Assembly (NCBI GenBank): GCA_021813595.1
Contig: JAKAKF010000216.1
Span: 1 to 6,940 of the forward strand
DNA length: 6,940 bases
DNA from: a bacterium
GTDB taxonomy: Bacteria > SZUA-79 > Acidulodesulfobacterales > Acidulodesulfobacteraceae
Direction of reading: 5' to 3'
Shown: piece by piece, positions 1-6,897 of the stretch
Position numbering within the stretch: the stretch's first letter is position 1
How the letters are laid out: every line of letters starts with the position of its first letter
Translations under genes and position numbers: made by a program
The notes under the pieces: model-generated
What the model was told of the DNA's origin: nothing
Database searches by the model: none
The model's input: only the letters and a program-made list of their open reading frames with translations

Positions 1-155
1 GCCTTATCATTGCCGCTTTTCATGCCGATATAGTTACTATGTTTTTTATAGCGGTGCCGCTTTATTCGATGTACGAAATCAGTATTTTTATATCTTCCCT
101 GATATGGAAATTTAAAAAGAAACCGCCCGCCGAAGCATCCCCGTCCGTTCATTAA
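1..155 (+). CDS. tatC: Sec-independent (Tat) translocase subunit TatC, C-terminal end only
   Basis: This is the 3' end of a plus-strand gene that enters from the left edge. The first complete codon is at position 3 and the TAA stop at 153-155, leaving 50 readable residues. TatC is the multi-spanning inner-membrane core of the twin-arginine translocase, which exports folded proteins. The visible part aligns without gaps to the TatC region from the last periplasmic loop into the final membrane helix: ADIVTM, then AVPLYSMYEISIFIS, matching the family pattern of an aspartate, IP/VP, a tyrosine and E-I. A lysine-rich, presumably cytoplasmic tail (WKFKKKPP) follows and ends in SVH. The usual TPPD turn reads FHAD here, with the aspartate kept. 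The rest of the gene and any tatA/tatB partner lie outside the window. The call rests on remembered family motifs over a short stretch, but the match is specific. Confidence 0.85.
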   Translation, partial: LIIAAFHADIVTMFFIAVPLYSMYEISIFISSLIWKFKKKPPAEASPSVH

Positions 156-161
156 TCTTAA
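152..161. other. Shared double-stop element between convergent tatC and pilO
   Basis: The ten bases ttaatcttaa carry the stop codons of both converging genes. On the plus strand tatC reads TAA, TCT, TAA (153-161). On the minus strand pilO reads TAA, GAT, TAA (160-152). Each gene therefore has a second in-frame stop one codon after the first, and the backup stop of each overlaps the primary stop of the other. I saw no convincing stem-loop with a T-run next to it, so how transcription ends here is unknown. The arrangement is read directly from the sequence; any selective meaning is inference. Confidence 0.8.
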
Positions 162-748
162 CCGTCCATAGAAAATACGAACCCTTTTATGTCGGCTTTT
201 ATATCGGGAAAAGATTTTTTGCTTGCTTTAATAGAAACATAGTCTATCGTAAAAATTCTTTTCATGGAGTTTATGTTTTTAATGAATTCTACCGTTTTAT
301 TGAAGCCTCCCGTTATTGAAATGCCGACCGGCAGAGCCATTACGCTTTCATACTTTATTGGTTTTCCGAAATTTATATTCTCTATGGCAAAATTATCGGC
401 AGGTTTATTCAACGCTATATTTTTAATTAAATCCGCAACCATAAAAGTCTTAGGAAGCATAATTTCTTCGTTTTTTAACTTTAATTTTAATGCTGCAATC
501 TGATTTTTAAGGCCGTATAAACTATTTTTTTCGCGCGAAAGAGACCCGGTCGTGTTTTTTATAGTATTTATCCGCTTTTTTAGTTTTAATATAGCCGTAT
601 TTTTTGCGGCGATATTTTTCTCTAAGGCGTTTAAAAATATATCCTGATTTATTAAATAAATAAAAACAAAAGCCATAAGCATAACCAAGGTTATTTTATT
701 GGCCATTAAGCGTGCCGGTATTTTTTTTATCTCTTCTATCAGTTTCAT
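158..748 (-). CDS. pilO: PilO-like type IV pilus inner-membrane assembly protein
   Basis: PilO pairs with PilN in the inner membrane to form the periplasmic alignment part of the type IV pilus machine. The 196-residue protein has the family layout: a short cytoplasmic N-terminus, one membrane helix at about residues 19-37, a charged heptad-like coiled coil at about 40-96, and an alpha/beta periplasmic domain from about 97 to the end. The stretch LPVGISITGGFNKTVEFI (139-156) followed by MKRIFTIDYVSI (162-173) matches the conserved PilO pattern of LP-x-x-I-x-x-x-G, an F-x-x-x-I helix and an RI-x-x-x-D strand. The ATG (748-746) overlaps the pilN stop as ATGA. The bases before it are A-rich with no Shine-Dalgarno sequence, so translational coupling to pilN is likely. 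No pilP follows; the gene ends against tatC. A GspM-like protein of a type II secretion system is the main alternative. Confidence 0.82.
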   Translation of the reverse strand: MKLIEEIKKIPARLMANKITLVMLMAFVFIYLINQDIFLNALEKNIAAKNTAILKLKKRINTIKNTTGSLSREKNSLYGLKNQIAALKLKLKNEEIMLPKTFMVADLIKNIALNKPADNFAIENINFGKPIKYESVMALPVGISITGGFNKTVEFIKNINSMKRIFTIDYVSIKASKKSFPDIKADIKGFVFSMDG

Positions 749-1350
749 TTTTTATTATTAAAGTTAATATTGCGGATATTTAAAACGGCTTTTAAATTAA
801 ACGAATAAAAAGTATTGCCGCCGATAATCTTTCTTTGTGCCTCCGTGAGCGTTATTTTTGTAAATAACCCGGTATTTTTAAGATTGTTTATATAGGTTGA
901 AATTCCGGATAATGATACGCTGTTGCCGTTTATTGCTATAATCCCTTTTTCGAGAGATAATCCGCTCATCCATACCCCGTCGGGAGACGCAGCGACTATC
1001 TCGCTTATTTTCTTATTCCATGCAACTTTAAGTTTTTTAAGGGAGTCTATGACCGATATTTTTTTTTGTATTGCCTCCAGAAGAATTTTTCTTTTGTCTA
1101 TCGCGGATTCGAATGTTTCGTTTAAAATGTTTTTTGTTTTGAGAAAAGTTAACTGCTGATTTAAGCGCGACAGATAATTTTTTTTATAATTATTGTTGAG
1201 AACGAATGTTAAATCCAATAAAACGATAAATATCAGGTAACCTGTAATAAAAAAATATATTACGAGTCTTTTCCTGCCTTTTGCAATGCGGCTCCTATCT
1301 TTAGCTGGCAATAAATTAATTCTGGTTTTTTCCGAATTCTTCTTTTTCAT
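745..1350 (-). CDS. pilN: PilN-like type IV pilus inner-membrane assembly protein
   Basis: PilN is a bitopic inner-membrane protein whose cytoplasmic tail binds PilM and whose periplasmic domain pairs with PilO. The 201-residue product shows the hallmark RINLLPAKDR near the N-terminus (residues 10-19); INLLP is the known PilM-binding motif. A basic patch follows (GRKR, 25-28), then one membrane helix at about 29-50, a coiled-coil-prone region at about 55-110, and the periplasmic domain. That domain carries SPDGVWMSGLSL (122-133) and a later GLFTKITLTEA (161-171), matching the family's P-x-G-V-W-L and F-x-x-V-x-L landmarks. The ATG lies 23 bases after the pilM stop, a spacer lengthened by an 11-base tandem duplication. 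Only a weak GAAG precedes the start. The last two lysine codons run into ATGA, which is the start of pilO. The INLLP motif and gene order make this call firm at family level. Confidence 0.87.
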   Translation of the reverse strand: MKKKNSEKTRINLLPAKDRSRIAKGRKRLVIYFFITGYLIFIVLLDLTFVLNNNYKKNYLSRLNQQLTFLKTKNILNETFESAIDKRKILLEAIQKKISVIDSLKKLKVAWNKKISEIVAASPDGVWMSGLSLEKGIIAINGNSVSLSGISTYINNLKNTGLFTKITLTEAQRKIIGGNTFYSFNLKAVLNIRNINFNNKK

Positions 1351-1360
1351 TTATTCTTCG

Positions 1361-1382
1361 ATTCATCTATTATTCATCTATT
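1361..1382. repeat. Perfect 11-base tandem duplication at the pilM stop
   Basis: The unit attcatctatt occurs twice back to back (1361-1371 and 1372-1382). On the minus strand the first copy encodes the final Asn-Arg-stop of PilM and the second falls in the pilM-pilN spacer. Removing one copy would leave the PilM protein unchanged and shorten the spacer from 23 to 12 bases. It is most simply a slippage duplication. Confidence 0.9.
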
Positions 1383-2327
1383 AATAATCAATCCGAATGT
1401 AGTCCACATTTCTTCCAACGGCTTGAAAAATTCGTAATCTTCGTCTATATTGCGGTTTTTTAATTTTTTGGATAAATAAAACGAATATTTTTCAGAGTTT
1501 ATAAGATTAAGAATTGAAACCGAATATGCCCTAAAAGCAGTAGCCTCGGAAATCTTTGCGTCAAACCCGCTTTTGCCTGAAAAAATGCCGGTGAGAATAA
1601 TTCCGTCTATAGAAGGCAAAGATTTTCCTGCAAAATAGAAATCTATAGTTCTTTTTAATTCATCTGCTATAAGGCTTGAAGCTTCATCGTAATTTTGATT
1701 TTTTAAACTTAAACCGTCCACGGTTCTTTCAAAATTAACGGCGTTATTTAATATTATGACTATTTTTATAGATTTATCGCCTATGTCGCAAAGCAAGAGA
1801 TGGCCGGTTTGATTTTTATTTATATATCTTATATTATTATAAATCGATACCGTTTTACATTCTATCGATTTTATTTTAATTCCCGACCTATCGAATATTT
1901 CTTTAAAGTTTTTTATATCGTCCTCTTTTGAAGCAAATGCAGTAATGCTTAAAGTTGAGTTTCCGGATTCGTCTGTTTTTTCGATATATATATAATCGAA
2001 TGCGCACTGAGATATAGGAAAAGGAAGAAGTTTTTTAAGTTCATATTCGACGGCTATTCTGAGGTCTGATTCGGGCATATTCGGCAAAAAAAAATTAAAA
2101 CTGTAAACAGAGCTCCCGTTAATAGAAGTTATTATATTTTTTCTGCTGATTTTATTTTCGTTCATAATTTTGTCTAGATTCATAGATACCGAGCTTATAT
2201 CCCGGTAATCCAAACCGTCGATGGTTGCGTTAACAAAATTATTCAAGAAATAACCGCGTCTTTTTTTGAGGATTTCAAGTATTTTAAACTGGTTGTAATC
2301 AATTTCTACGGCTGTAAAAATCTTCAT
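1374..2327 (-). CDS. pilM: PilM-like actin-fold cytoplasmic pilus assembly protein, degenerate nucleotide site
   Basis: PilM is a cytoplasmic actin/FtsA-like protein that docks on the PilN tail and links the pilus motors to the membrane platform. The 317-residue product has no membrane helix and follows the family order. A first strand pair (residues 3-20) is followed by RKNIITSINGSSVYSFNFFL (62-81) and by an SHS2-type segment, AVEYELKKLLPFP (92-104), matching the conserved A-V-x-x-E-x-x-x-x-x-P-F-x signature. DIGDKSIKIVI (181-191) is in the phosphate-2 position, GIILTGIFSG (242-251) in the adenosine position, and the C-terminus ends in FGLIINR like the family's A-x-GLALR. The first phosphate loop, usually G-I-D-I-G-S, reads AVEIDYNQF, and the usual LTGGG is LTGIF, so ATP binding is doubtful. 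The ATG lies 20 bases after the recJ stop without a Shine-Dalgarno sequence. A GspL-like cytoplasmic domain is less likely, because that would carry a fused membrane helix. Confidence 0.82.
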   Translation of the reverse strand: MKIFTAVEIDYNQFKILEILKKRRGYFLNNFVNATIDGLDYRDISSVSMNLDKIMNENKISRKNIITSINGSSVYSFNFFLPNMPESDLRIAVEYELKKLLPFPISQCAFDYIYIEKTDESGNSTLSITAFASKEDDIKNFKEIFDRSGIKIKSIECKTVSIYNNIRYINKNQTGHLLLCDIGDKSIKIVIILNNAVNFERTVDGLSLKNQNYDEASSLIADELKRTIDFYFAGKSLPSIDGIILTGIFSGKSGFDAKISEATAFRAYSVSILNLINSEKYSFYLSKKLKNRNIDEDYEFFKPLEEMWTTFGLIINR

Positions 2328-2347
2328 AATAATAAAAGGTATCAGTA

Positions 2348-4324
2348 TTATATAAAATTCAGAATTTTAATATATCCGTTAAAAAATTCAAATATAATTC
2401 CGTCAACGGCAATTTTATTTTCGGCAATTTTATTTTTATCTAAGCCGTCCAATCCTAAAATATTTTCTATTACCCCGTGCCTGTTAAACATCATTGCTTT
2501 ATGTTTTGTTTTGCCGTTTTCTCCCCTAGGGCAGGACCCGGCAATATTTAAAGTAAAATAACAATTAGCCGCATTATTTTTTTTTGGAGTTTTATTTTTA
2601 AACTCGCGCCTGTTTATATCTAAAAGCGTAATATTTCTAATTAAAAATTTAGGTTTTTCGTTAAGCGGTCCGCAGGGAGACATTAATTTTATAACCTCGG
2701 AAAGTTCCTTATCGGATATGGAGTCCAAATTAATTTCTTCGTCGTATTCCGTTTCCGGCATTCCGCCTTTAACGGCAGGTTTTCCGGAATTCTTTGGTTC
2801 TTCGGCCGCTATGTCCAGCTTTGCGCCGTTTTGTCCTGTTTCTTCGGCAATATTTTTTTTACAGTCTTTTAAAACCGCGGAGATAAAATCGTCCATATCT
2901 CCGTTCTTTTGCACTGTTAATCCGCAAGCCATTTTATGTCCGCCGAACTTAGAAAAAAAAGACTCGTAACTTTTTAAGAAAGCGTATATGTCGATATTGC
3001 CGCATGACCTTGCCGAACCGATATAAACATTCTCTTTGAATCCGGTAAGAAGCAGGACTGGCTTTTGCAAATAGTCCGACAGCTTAGAAGATACTATGCC
3101 TATTACGCCCGGATGCCATGATTCTCCTTTCAATATAACAACGGGGAGCGTTTTTTCTTTGCCGTCTTTTTCTTTAATAAGGTTTATTGCATCGTTAAAG
3201 CAGGCGTCTTCGAGCATTTGTCTTTTTCTGTTGAACGATTCCAGCTCTTGAGCAAGGACGTAGGCGGTTTTATGGTCATTTTGGGTTAAAAGTTCTACTG
3301 CAACCGCAGGATTGCCGACCCTGCCGGCGGCATTTATTTTCGGCGCTATTTTCCATGCAATATCGGACTCGTTGACGTTATCGAAATGCAGTCCGCAGAT
3401 GCGTCTGAGTTCTTTTATGCCGGGTCTTTGTCCGGCGTTAAGTATTTGAAGGCCGTAACGTGTGAGGGTTCTATTGTCTCCGTACATCGGAACTATATCG
3501 GCCACGATACCCAAACATACGATATCCAAGTAATCTTTAAGGTTGGGATATTCCGTCAGCAGACGTTCTTTTACTAAATGTTTTCTAAGAGCGATTCCTA
3601 GATTAAAGGCAATGCCTACTCCCGGTAAAAATTTAAACGGAAATTTATCGCCCTTGCGTTTAGGATTTAGTATTGCGAAAGCTTCAGGTAAAATCTCGGT
3701 TTCCCCGTTTAAAGGAACTTCGTGGTGGTCGCATATTATTACATCTATATTTTTGGAGTTTGCATGCAAAACTTCCTTGGTTCCCGTAATGCCCAAATCC
3801 ACGGTTATCATCAGCGATAGCGGTTTTGCGCCGCTTTCTTTTATAAAATCGTAAATTTCATTAATAGGCTCTATTCCGAGACCGTAACCGTCTTTTATCC
3901 TGTCGGGCAATTTATAGAAAATAGAGGAGTCGCCTTCACCGCCGCCGTTTTGCCCCGGCTTTATGATTTTTTTTAATTCCCTTAAAAAGGAAACAAGGAA
4001 AGACGTCGCCGTAATTCCGTCCACGTCATAGTCCCCGTATATGCATATAGATTCGTCGCTTAATAGAGCTTTAGATATGCGGGTTACCGCTTTTTCCATG
4101 TCCGATATGAGAAAAGGGTCGTTCAAATATTTAAGGGAAGGATTCAGGTAGTTGTCTATAAAAAAATCCAGAGGCGTTTTATCGCCGCCGGTAAACATAT
4201 CGGAGTAAAAAGGGTCGAAATTTAACTGGGAAAGTATTCTTTTTAAAATAAGGGATGAAGCGGTATTATCGAAATATACCGGAAGACGTTCTTTTAAATA
4301 TCGGTGAACATATTCTTTTTCCAT
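2348..4324 (-). CDS. recJ: Single-stranded-DNA-specific 5'-3' exonuclease RecJ
   Basis: RecJ degrades single-stranded DNA 5' to 3' in recombination, base-excision and mismatch repair, using two metal ions. All expected motifs are present in order. They are DYDVDG (98-103), D176 in ITVDLGI, the DHH triad (199-201), LPGVGIAF (233-240), ADIVP with D276, and APKINAAGRVG (327-337). The DHHA1 half then has WHPGVIGIVSSKL (403-415), GSARS (436-440) and FGGHKMACG (460-468). The C-terminal OB-fold region (about 545-658) starts with SPCGPLNEKP. At 658 residues it exceeds the common 560-580. The extra length is a glycine-rich insert near 123-134 and an acidic, low-complexity linker near 488-540. The ATG lies 41 bases after the secF stop; the bases before it contain no G for about 19 positions, so there is no Shine-Dalgarno sequence. 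A 15-base in-frame tandem duplication sits near the C-terminus. The enzyme should be active, since every catalytic residue is kept. Confidence 0.96.
   Translation of the reverse strand: MEKEYVHRYLKERLPVYFDNTASSLILKRILSQLNFDPFYSDMFTGGDKTPLDFFIDNYLNPSLKYLNDPFLISDMEKAVTRISKALLSDESICIYGDYDVDGITATSFLVSFLRELKKIIKPGQNGGGEGDSSIFYKLPDRIKDGYGLGIEPINEIYDFIKESGAKPLSLMITVDLGITGTKEVLHANSKNIDVIICDHHEVPLNGETEILPEAFAILNPKRKGDKFPFKFLPGVGIAFNLGIALRKHLVKERLLTEYPNLKDYLDIVCLGIVADIVPMYGDNRTLTRYGLQILNAGQRPGIKELRRICGLHFDNVNESDIAWKIAPKINAAGRVGNPAVAVELLTQNDHKTAYVLAQELESFNRKRQMLEDACFNDAINLIKEKDGKEKTLPVVILKGESWHPGVIGIVSSKLSDYLQKPVLLLTGFKENVYIGSARSCGNIDIYAFLKSYESFFSKFGGHKMACGLTVQKNGDMDDFISAVLKDCKKNIAEETGQNGAKLDIAAEEPKNSGKPAVKGGMPETEYDEEINLDSISDKELSEVIKLMSPCGPLNEKPKFLIRNITLLDINRREFKNKTPKKNNAANCYFTLNIAGSCPRGENGKTKHKAMMFNRHGVIENILGLDGLDKNKIAENKIAVDGIIFEFFNGYIKILNFI
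2407..2436. repeat. Perfect 15-base in-frame tandem duplication inside recJ
   Basis: The unit cggcaattttatttt occurs twice back to back (2407-2421 and 2422-2436). It lies in the 3' part of recJ, where it encodes NKIAE followed by NKIAV (residues 631-640). Because 15 is a multiple of three the reading frame is preserved. It falls in the variable end of the OB-fold region, far from the catalytic motifs. Confidence 0.92.
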
Positions 4325-4365
4325 ATTTTAATTTTAAATTTATATGCACTTTTCGAATACTAAAT

Positions 4366-5277
4366 TTATTTATAGTGATTCTCGTTTAAAATAACCATAA
4401 TAGGGCTGGCGATAAATATAGAAGAATAGGTTCCTATTAATACACCGAGCAATAAAGCAAAAGCAAAGTCGTGCAAAACTATGCCTCCGAGGAAAAACAG
4501 CGATAATACGACGAGTATGACCGTCAGCGACGTAACGACCGTTCTCGTTAAAACTTCGTTGATACTTATATTGACGAGGTTTTTTAAATCTATATGCTTA
4601 GCCTTTTCCGTTTCGGTTCTAAGATTTTCCCTTATTCTGTCGAAAACTACGACTTTATCGGTAAGCGAATATCCCGCCACGGTTAAAACGGCGGTTATGA
4701 CTAAAAGCGTAATTTCCTTTTGAAATATAAAAATTACCCCGAGAAGGGCAAGCACGTCGTGGGCTAGGCCTATCGCAGCCGCCAGTCCGAATCTGAATTC
4801 AAATCGCCATGTTATATAAAGTATTATCGCTATAATAGATATAATAACGGCGATAACAGCATCTCTCGAAAGCCTTTTTCCTACCGACGGCCCAATCATT
4901 TCGCTGCTTATAACTTTAGGCGGATTTTTCTTAAAGGCGTTCTTAACAGTTTGCTTAATTTTAGCCGTATATGCGTTCAAATCTTTTGCTACGGCTTTAG
5001 TCTGGATTATAATATCGTTTTTGCCTTTAATTTTGACTAACTTTACGTCTTTGAATCCTGCCGGTATGAGGGCTTTTCTCACCGAAGCAATCGAAATTTT
5101 GTGTTTAAAAGCCATTTCCATAGAAAGTCCGCCGGTAAAATCTATTCCTATTTTAGCCGTTCCCGCTATCATAGCTATAATCTCGACTAAGCCGAATATT
5201 ACCAGGATAGAGGATAAAACAAACGAATATTTTCTTTTTGCTATAAAATTATAATGAGTGTTTTTAATAAATTCCAA
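4366..5277 (-). CDS. secF: Protein translocase subunit SecF, TTG start
   Basis: SecF joins SecD in the inner membrane to form the proton-driven accessory motor of the SecYEG channel. The 303-residue protein has the classic six-helix RND-like layout: helix 1 at about 18-40, GIDFTGG (44-50) opening the periplasmic P4 domain, then MIGPSVGKRL (127-136) and five helices from about 138 to the end. GYSLTDKVVVFDRIREN (202-218) holds D207, which aligns with the proton-relay aspartate of SecF helix 4. TRTVVTS (244-250) holds the conserved arginine, and IGTYSSIFIASPI (281-293) is the C-terminal signature. A lysine follows the relay aspartate where other SecF proteins often have T or S. The start is TTG at 5277-5275. 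It has a GGGG-type ribosome site seven bases upstream, and the MEFIK opening matches family N-termini; the next methionine would cut into helix 1. The gene lies 38 bases after the secD stop. Confidence 0.96.
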   Translation of the reverse strand: MEFIKNTHYNFIAKRKYSFVLSSILVIFGLVEIIAMIAGTAKIGIDFTGGLSMEMAFKHKISIASVRKALIPAGFKDVKLVKIKGKNDIIIQTKAVAKDLNAYTAKIKQTVKNAFKKNPPKVISSEMIGPSVGKRLSRDAVIAVIISIIAIILYITWRFEFRFGLAAAIGLAHDVLALLGVIFIFQKEITLLVITAVLTVAGYSLTDKVVVFDRIRENLRTETEKAKHIDLKNLVNISINEVLTRTVVTSLTVILVVLSLFFLGGIVLHDFAFALLLGVLIGTYSSIFIASPIMVILNENHYK

Positions 5278-5284
5278 TTTTCGA

Positions 5285-5288
5285 CCCC
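5285..5288 (-). promoter_or_regulatory. Ribosome binding site supporting the TTG start of secF
   Basis: Minus-strand GGGG sits in the spacer after secD, with seven bases between it and the TTG at 5277. It is the only G-rich stretch in an otherwise very AT-rich gap, which supports the non-ATG start chosen for secF. Confidence 0.55.
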
Positions 5289-5315
5289 GTATTTATGATT
5301 TTTATAATATTTATA

Positions 5316-6893
5316 TTAAATGCTTAACTTGTTAAGCTCTTTTTTGTTAGATATCATATCGAATATAACTTTCGTGCCAACCAAAGAAGTGAACAGGTTT
5401 ATCATTATGCCCAGAGACAGAGTGACCGCAAAACCTTTTACCGGACCGGAACCGAAATAAAAAAGTACGGCAGCGGTTATAAGCGCCGTAACGTGAGAAT
5501 CCAGAATAGTAAAAAAGGCTTTATTGTATCCGTTTTCTATGGCTATTACTACCGGTTTGCCATCCCTTAGCTCTTCCCTGATTCTTTCGAAGATAAGAAC
5601 GTTGGAGTCCACGGACATGCCTATAGTTAAAATAATTCCTGCAATTCCCGGCAGGGTTAGCGTTGCTCCGAAAAGAGAAAGCGCCGCCATAAGAAACAGA
5701 ACGTTTTCTATAAGGGCAAAATCAGCTATTAAACCCGAAAGTTTATAGTAAAATATCATAAATCCGATAACGAGTATAGTTCCGACGACGGCGGCAAGGA
5801 TGCCGTCGTGGATAGAATCGGCACCAAGCGTCGGCCCTACCGTGTTATTCTGTATTATTTTTACAGGTGCAGGCAATGCGCCGGAGCGGAGAGCTATTGC
5901 AAGATTGTTTGCCTGAGCCATCGTAAACCGTCCCGAGATAGAAGCGTTTCCACCGAGTATCGGTTCTTCTATAACCGGTGCGGAAATAACGTTGTTATCG
6001 AGTATGATGGCTAATCTTTTTCCAGTATATTTAGTAGTGATATTTCCGAACTGTTTTGCCCCGCGCGAATTTAAAGAAACCCCGACAATAGGCTGGTTAT
6101 AGCGGTTTATCTGAACGTTTGCGCTTGAGATATCCGCGCCGCTCATTAATACGGCTTTTTTTATAAGATAAGGTCTTTTTGTCGTTTTATGGGTGAATTT
6201 ATTAAACGTGGTATGGTAAAGGATTTCGTCGCCCTTAGGGATTGTGCCGTTTAATGCCTCTGCTATGCCGTGTTTATCGTCCACAAGCTTAAAAGTAAGC
6301 CTTGCGGTTTTTCCTATTAGTTTAACGGCCTGCTTTACGTTCTTTACTCCGGGCATTTCGACGACTATTAAGTCTTTTCCCTGGCGGGCTATTTTAGGAG
6401 AAACAAGTCCAAACTGGTCTATCCTGTTTCTCATGACCTCTATTGCGCCGCTGACGGATTCTTTTTTATATTGCGCAAGATCGGACGGCTTAAAATTTAT
6501 TATTCCGCCTGATAACTCCAAAGAAACATGATGGTTTTTCAGGTAATTTTTAATGCCGGAAACCGCCTGTTTGTTTTTCATAAGATTTCCGCTCAAAACT
6601 ATACGGTCGCTTTTGAACGACAAATCTTTGCCGCTTCCGATATTTTTGTTTTCTATGAAGGATTTTATATCGGAGTAGTCTTTGTATAATTTTTCTTTTA
6701 CGGCTTTATCTACCTCGACTTTTTCGACGAGATACACTCCGCCCTGAAGGTCGAGCCCCAGATGCATTTCCGCATTTCCGATTACGGCTTTCCACCATCC
6801 CGGCGTATTAGGGTATATGGAAGGGACTATCGAAAAAAAAGATATAAAAATAAATACGGCTATTAAAATTACTCGAGTTTTAACCGGTTTCAT
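5316..6893 (-). CDS. secD: Protein translocase subunit SecD
   Basis: SecD and SecF use the proton gradient to complete preprotein export on the periplasmic side of SecYEG. With the chosen start the protein has 525 residues, normal for a stand-alone SecD. Helix 1 (about 7-25) is followed by the family signature LGLDLQGGVYLV (45-56) and the large periplasmic P1 domain. RNRIDQFG (155-162) and LRSGALPAPV (335-344) then lead into GPTLGADS (353-360) before five more helices. GMSVDSNVLIFERIREELR (425-443) contains D429, equivalent to the proton-relay aspartate of helix 4; ILDSHVTALI (463-472) and GPVKGFAVTLSLG (483-495) complete the signature. The frame could open one codon earlier at TTG (6896-6894). 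I prefer ATG (6893-6891) because the ribosome site ends only one base before the TTG. The gene is at the head of the visible train; yajC often precedes secD but would lie outside the window. Confidence 0.97.
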   Translation of the reverse strand: MKPVKTRVILIAVFIFISFFSIVPSIYPNTPGWWKAVIGNAEMHLGLDLQGGVYLVEKVEVDKAVKEKLYKDYSDIKSFIENKNIGSGKDLSFKSDRIVLSGNLMKNKQAVSGIKNYLKNHHVSLELSGGIINFKPSDLAQYKKESVSGAIEVMRNRIDQFGLVSPKIARQGKDLIVVEMPGVKNVKQAVKLIGKTARLTFKLVDDKHGIAEALNGTIPKGDEILYHTTFNKFTHKTTKRPYLIKKAVLMSGADISSANVQINRYNQPIVGVSLNSRGAKQFGNITTKYTGKRLAIILDNNVISAPVIEEPILGGNASISGRFTMAQANNLAIALRSGALPAPVKIIQNNTVGPTLGADSIHDGILAAVVGTILVIGFMIFYYKLSGLIADFALIENVLFLMAALSLFGATLTLPGIAGIILTIGMSVDSNVLIFERIREELRDGKPVVIAIENGYNKAFFTILDSHVTALITAAVLFYFGSGPVKGFAVTLSLGIMINLFTSLVGTKVIFDMISNKKELNKLSI

Positions 6894-6897
6894 CAAT

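Noticed and set aside
118..142. GC-rich stretch near the tatC end as a possible terminator stem for pilO transcripts.
   Set aside because: I could not pair it into a stable stem followed by a T-run in either direction, and it encodes the TatC tail.
745..756. A six-A run before ATGA at the pilN-pilO junction could allow a -1 frameshift producing a PilN-PilO fusion.
   Set aside because: The bases do not form a proper X-XXY-YYZ slippery heptamer. Both proteins also have a cytoplasmic N-terminus and one membrane helix, so a direct fusion would give conflicting topology. Ordinary stop-start coupling explains the overlap.
3386..3854. Plus-strand open frames opposite recJ, and similar plus-strand frames opposite secD, secF, pilN and pilO.
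   Set aside because: They lie wholly inside strongly supported minus-strand genes, encode no recognisable motifs and lack ribosome sites. They are antisense shadows.
4325..4365. Possible internal promoter with a TATAAA-like box before recJ.
   Set aside because: The gap is almost pure A/T and shows no convincing -35 partner at the right spacing, so chance matches are expected.
6894..6896. TTG as the secD start, giving one extra methionine.
   Set aside because: The ribosome site would end only one base before it, whereas the adjacent ATG has workable spacing.
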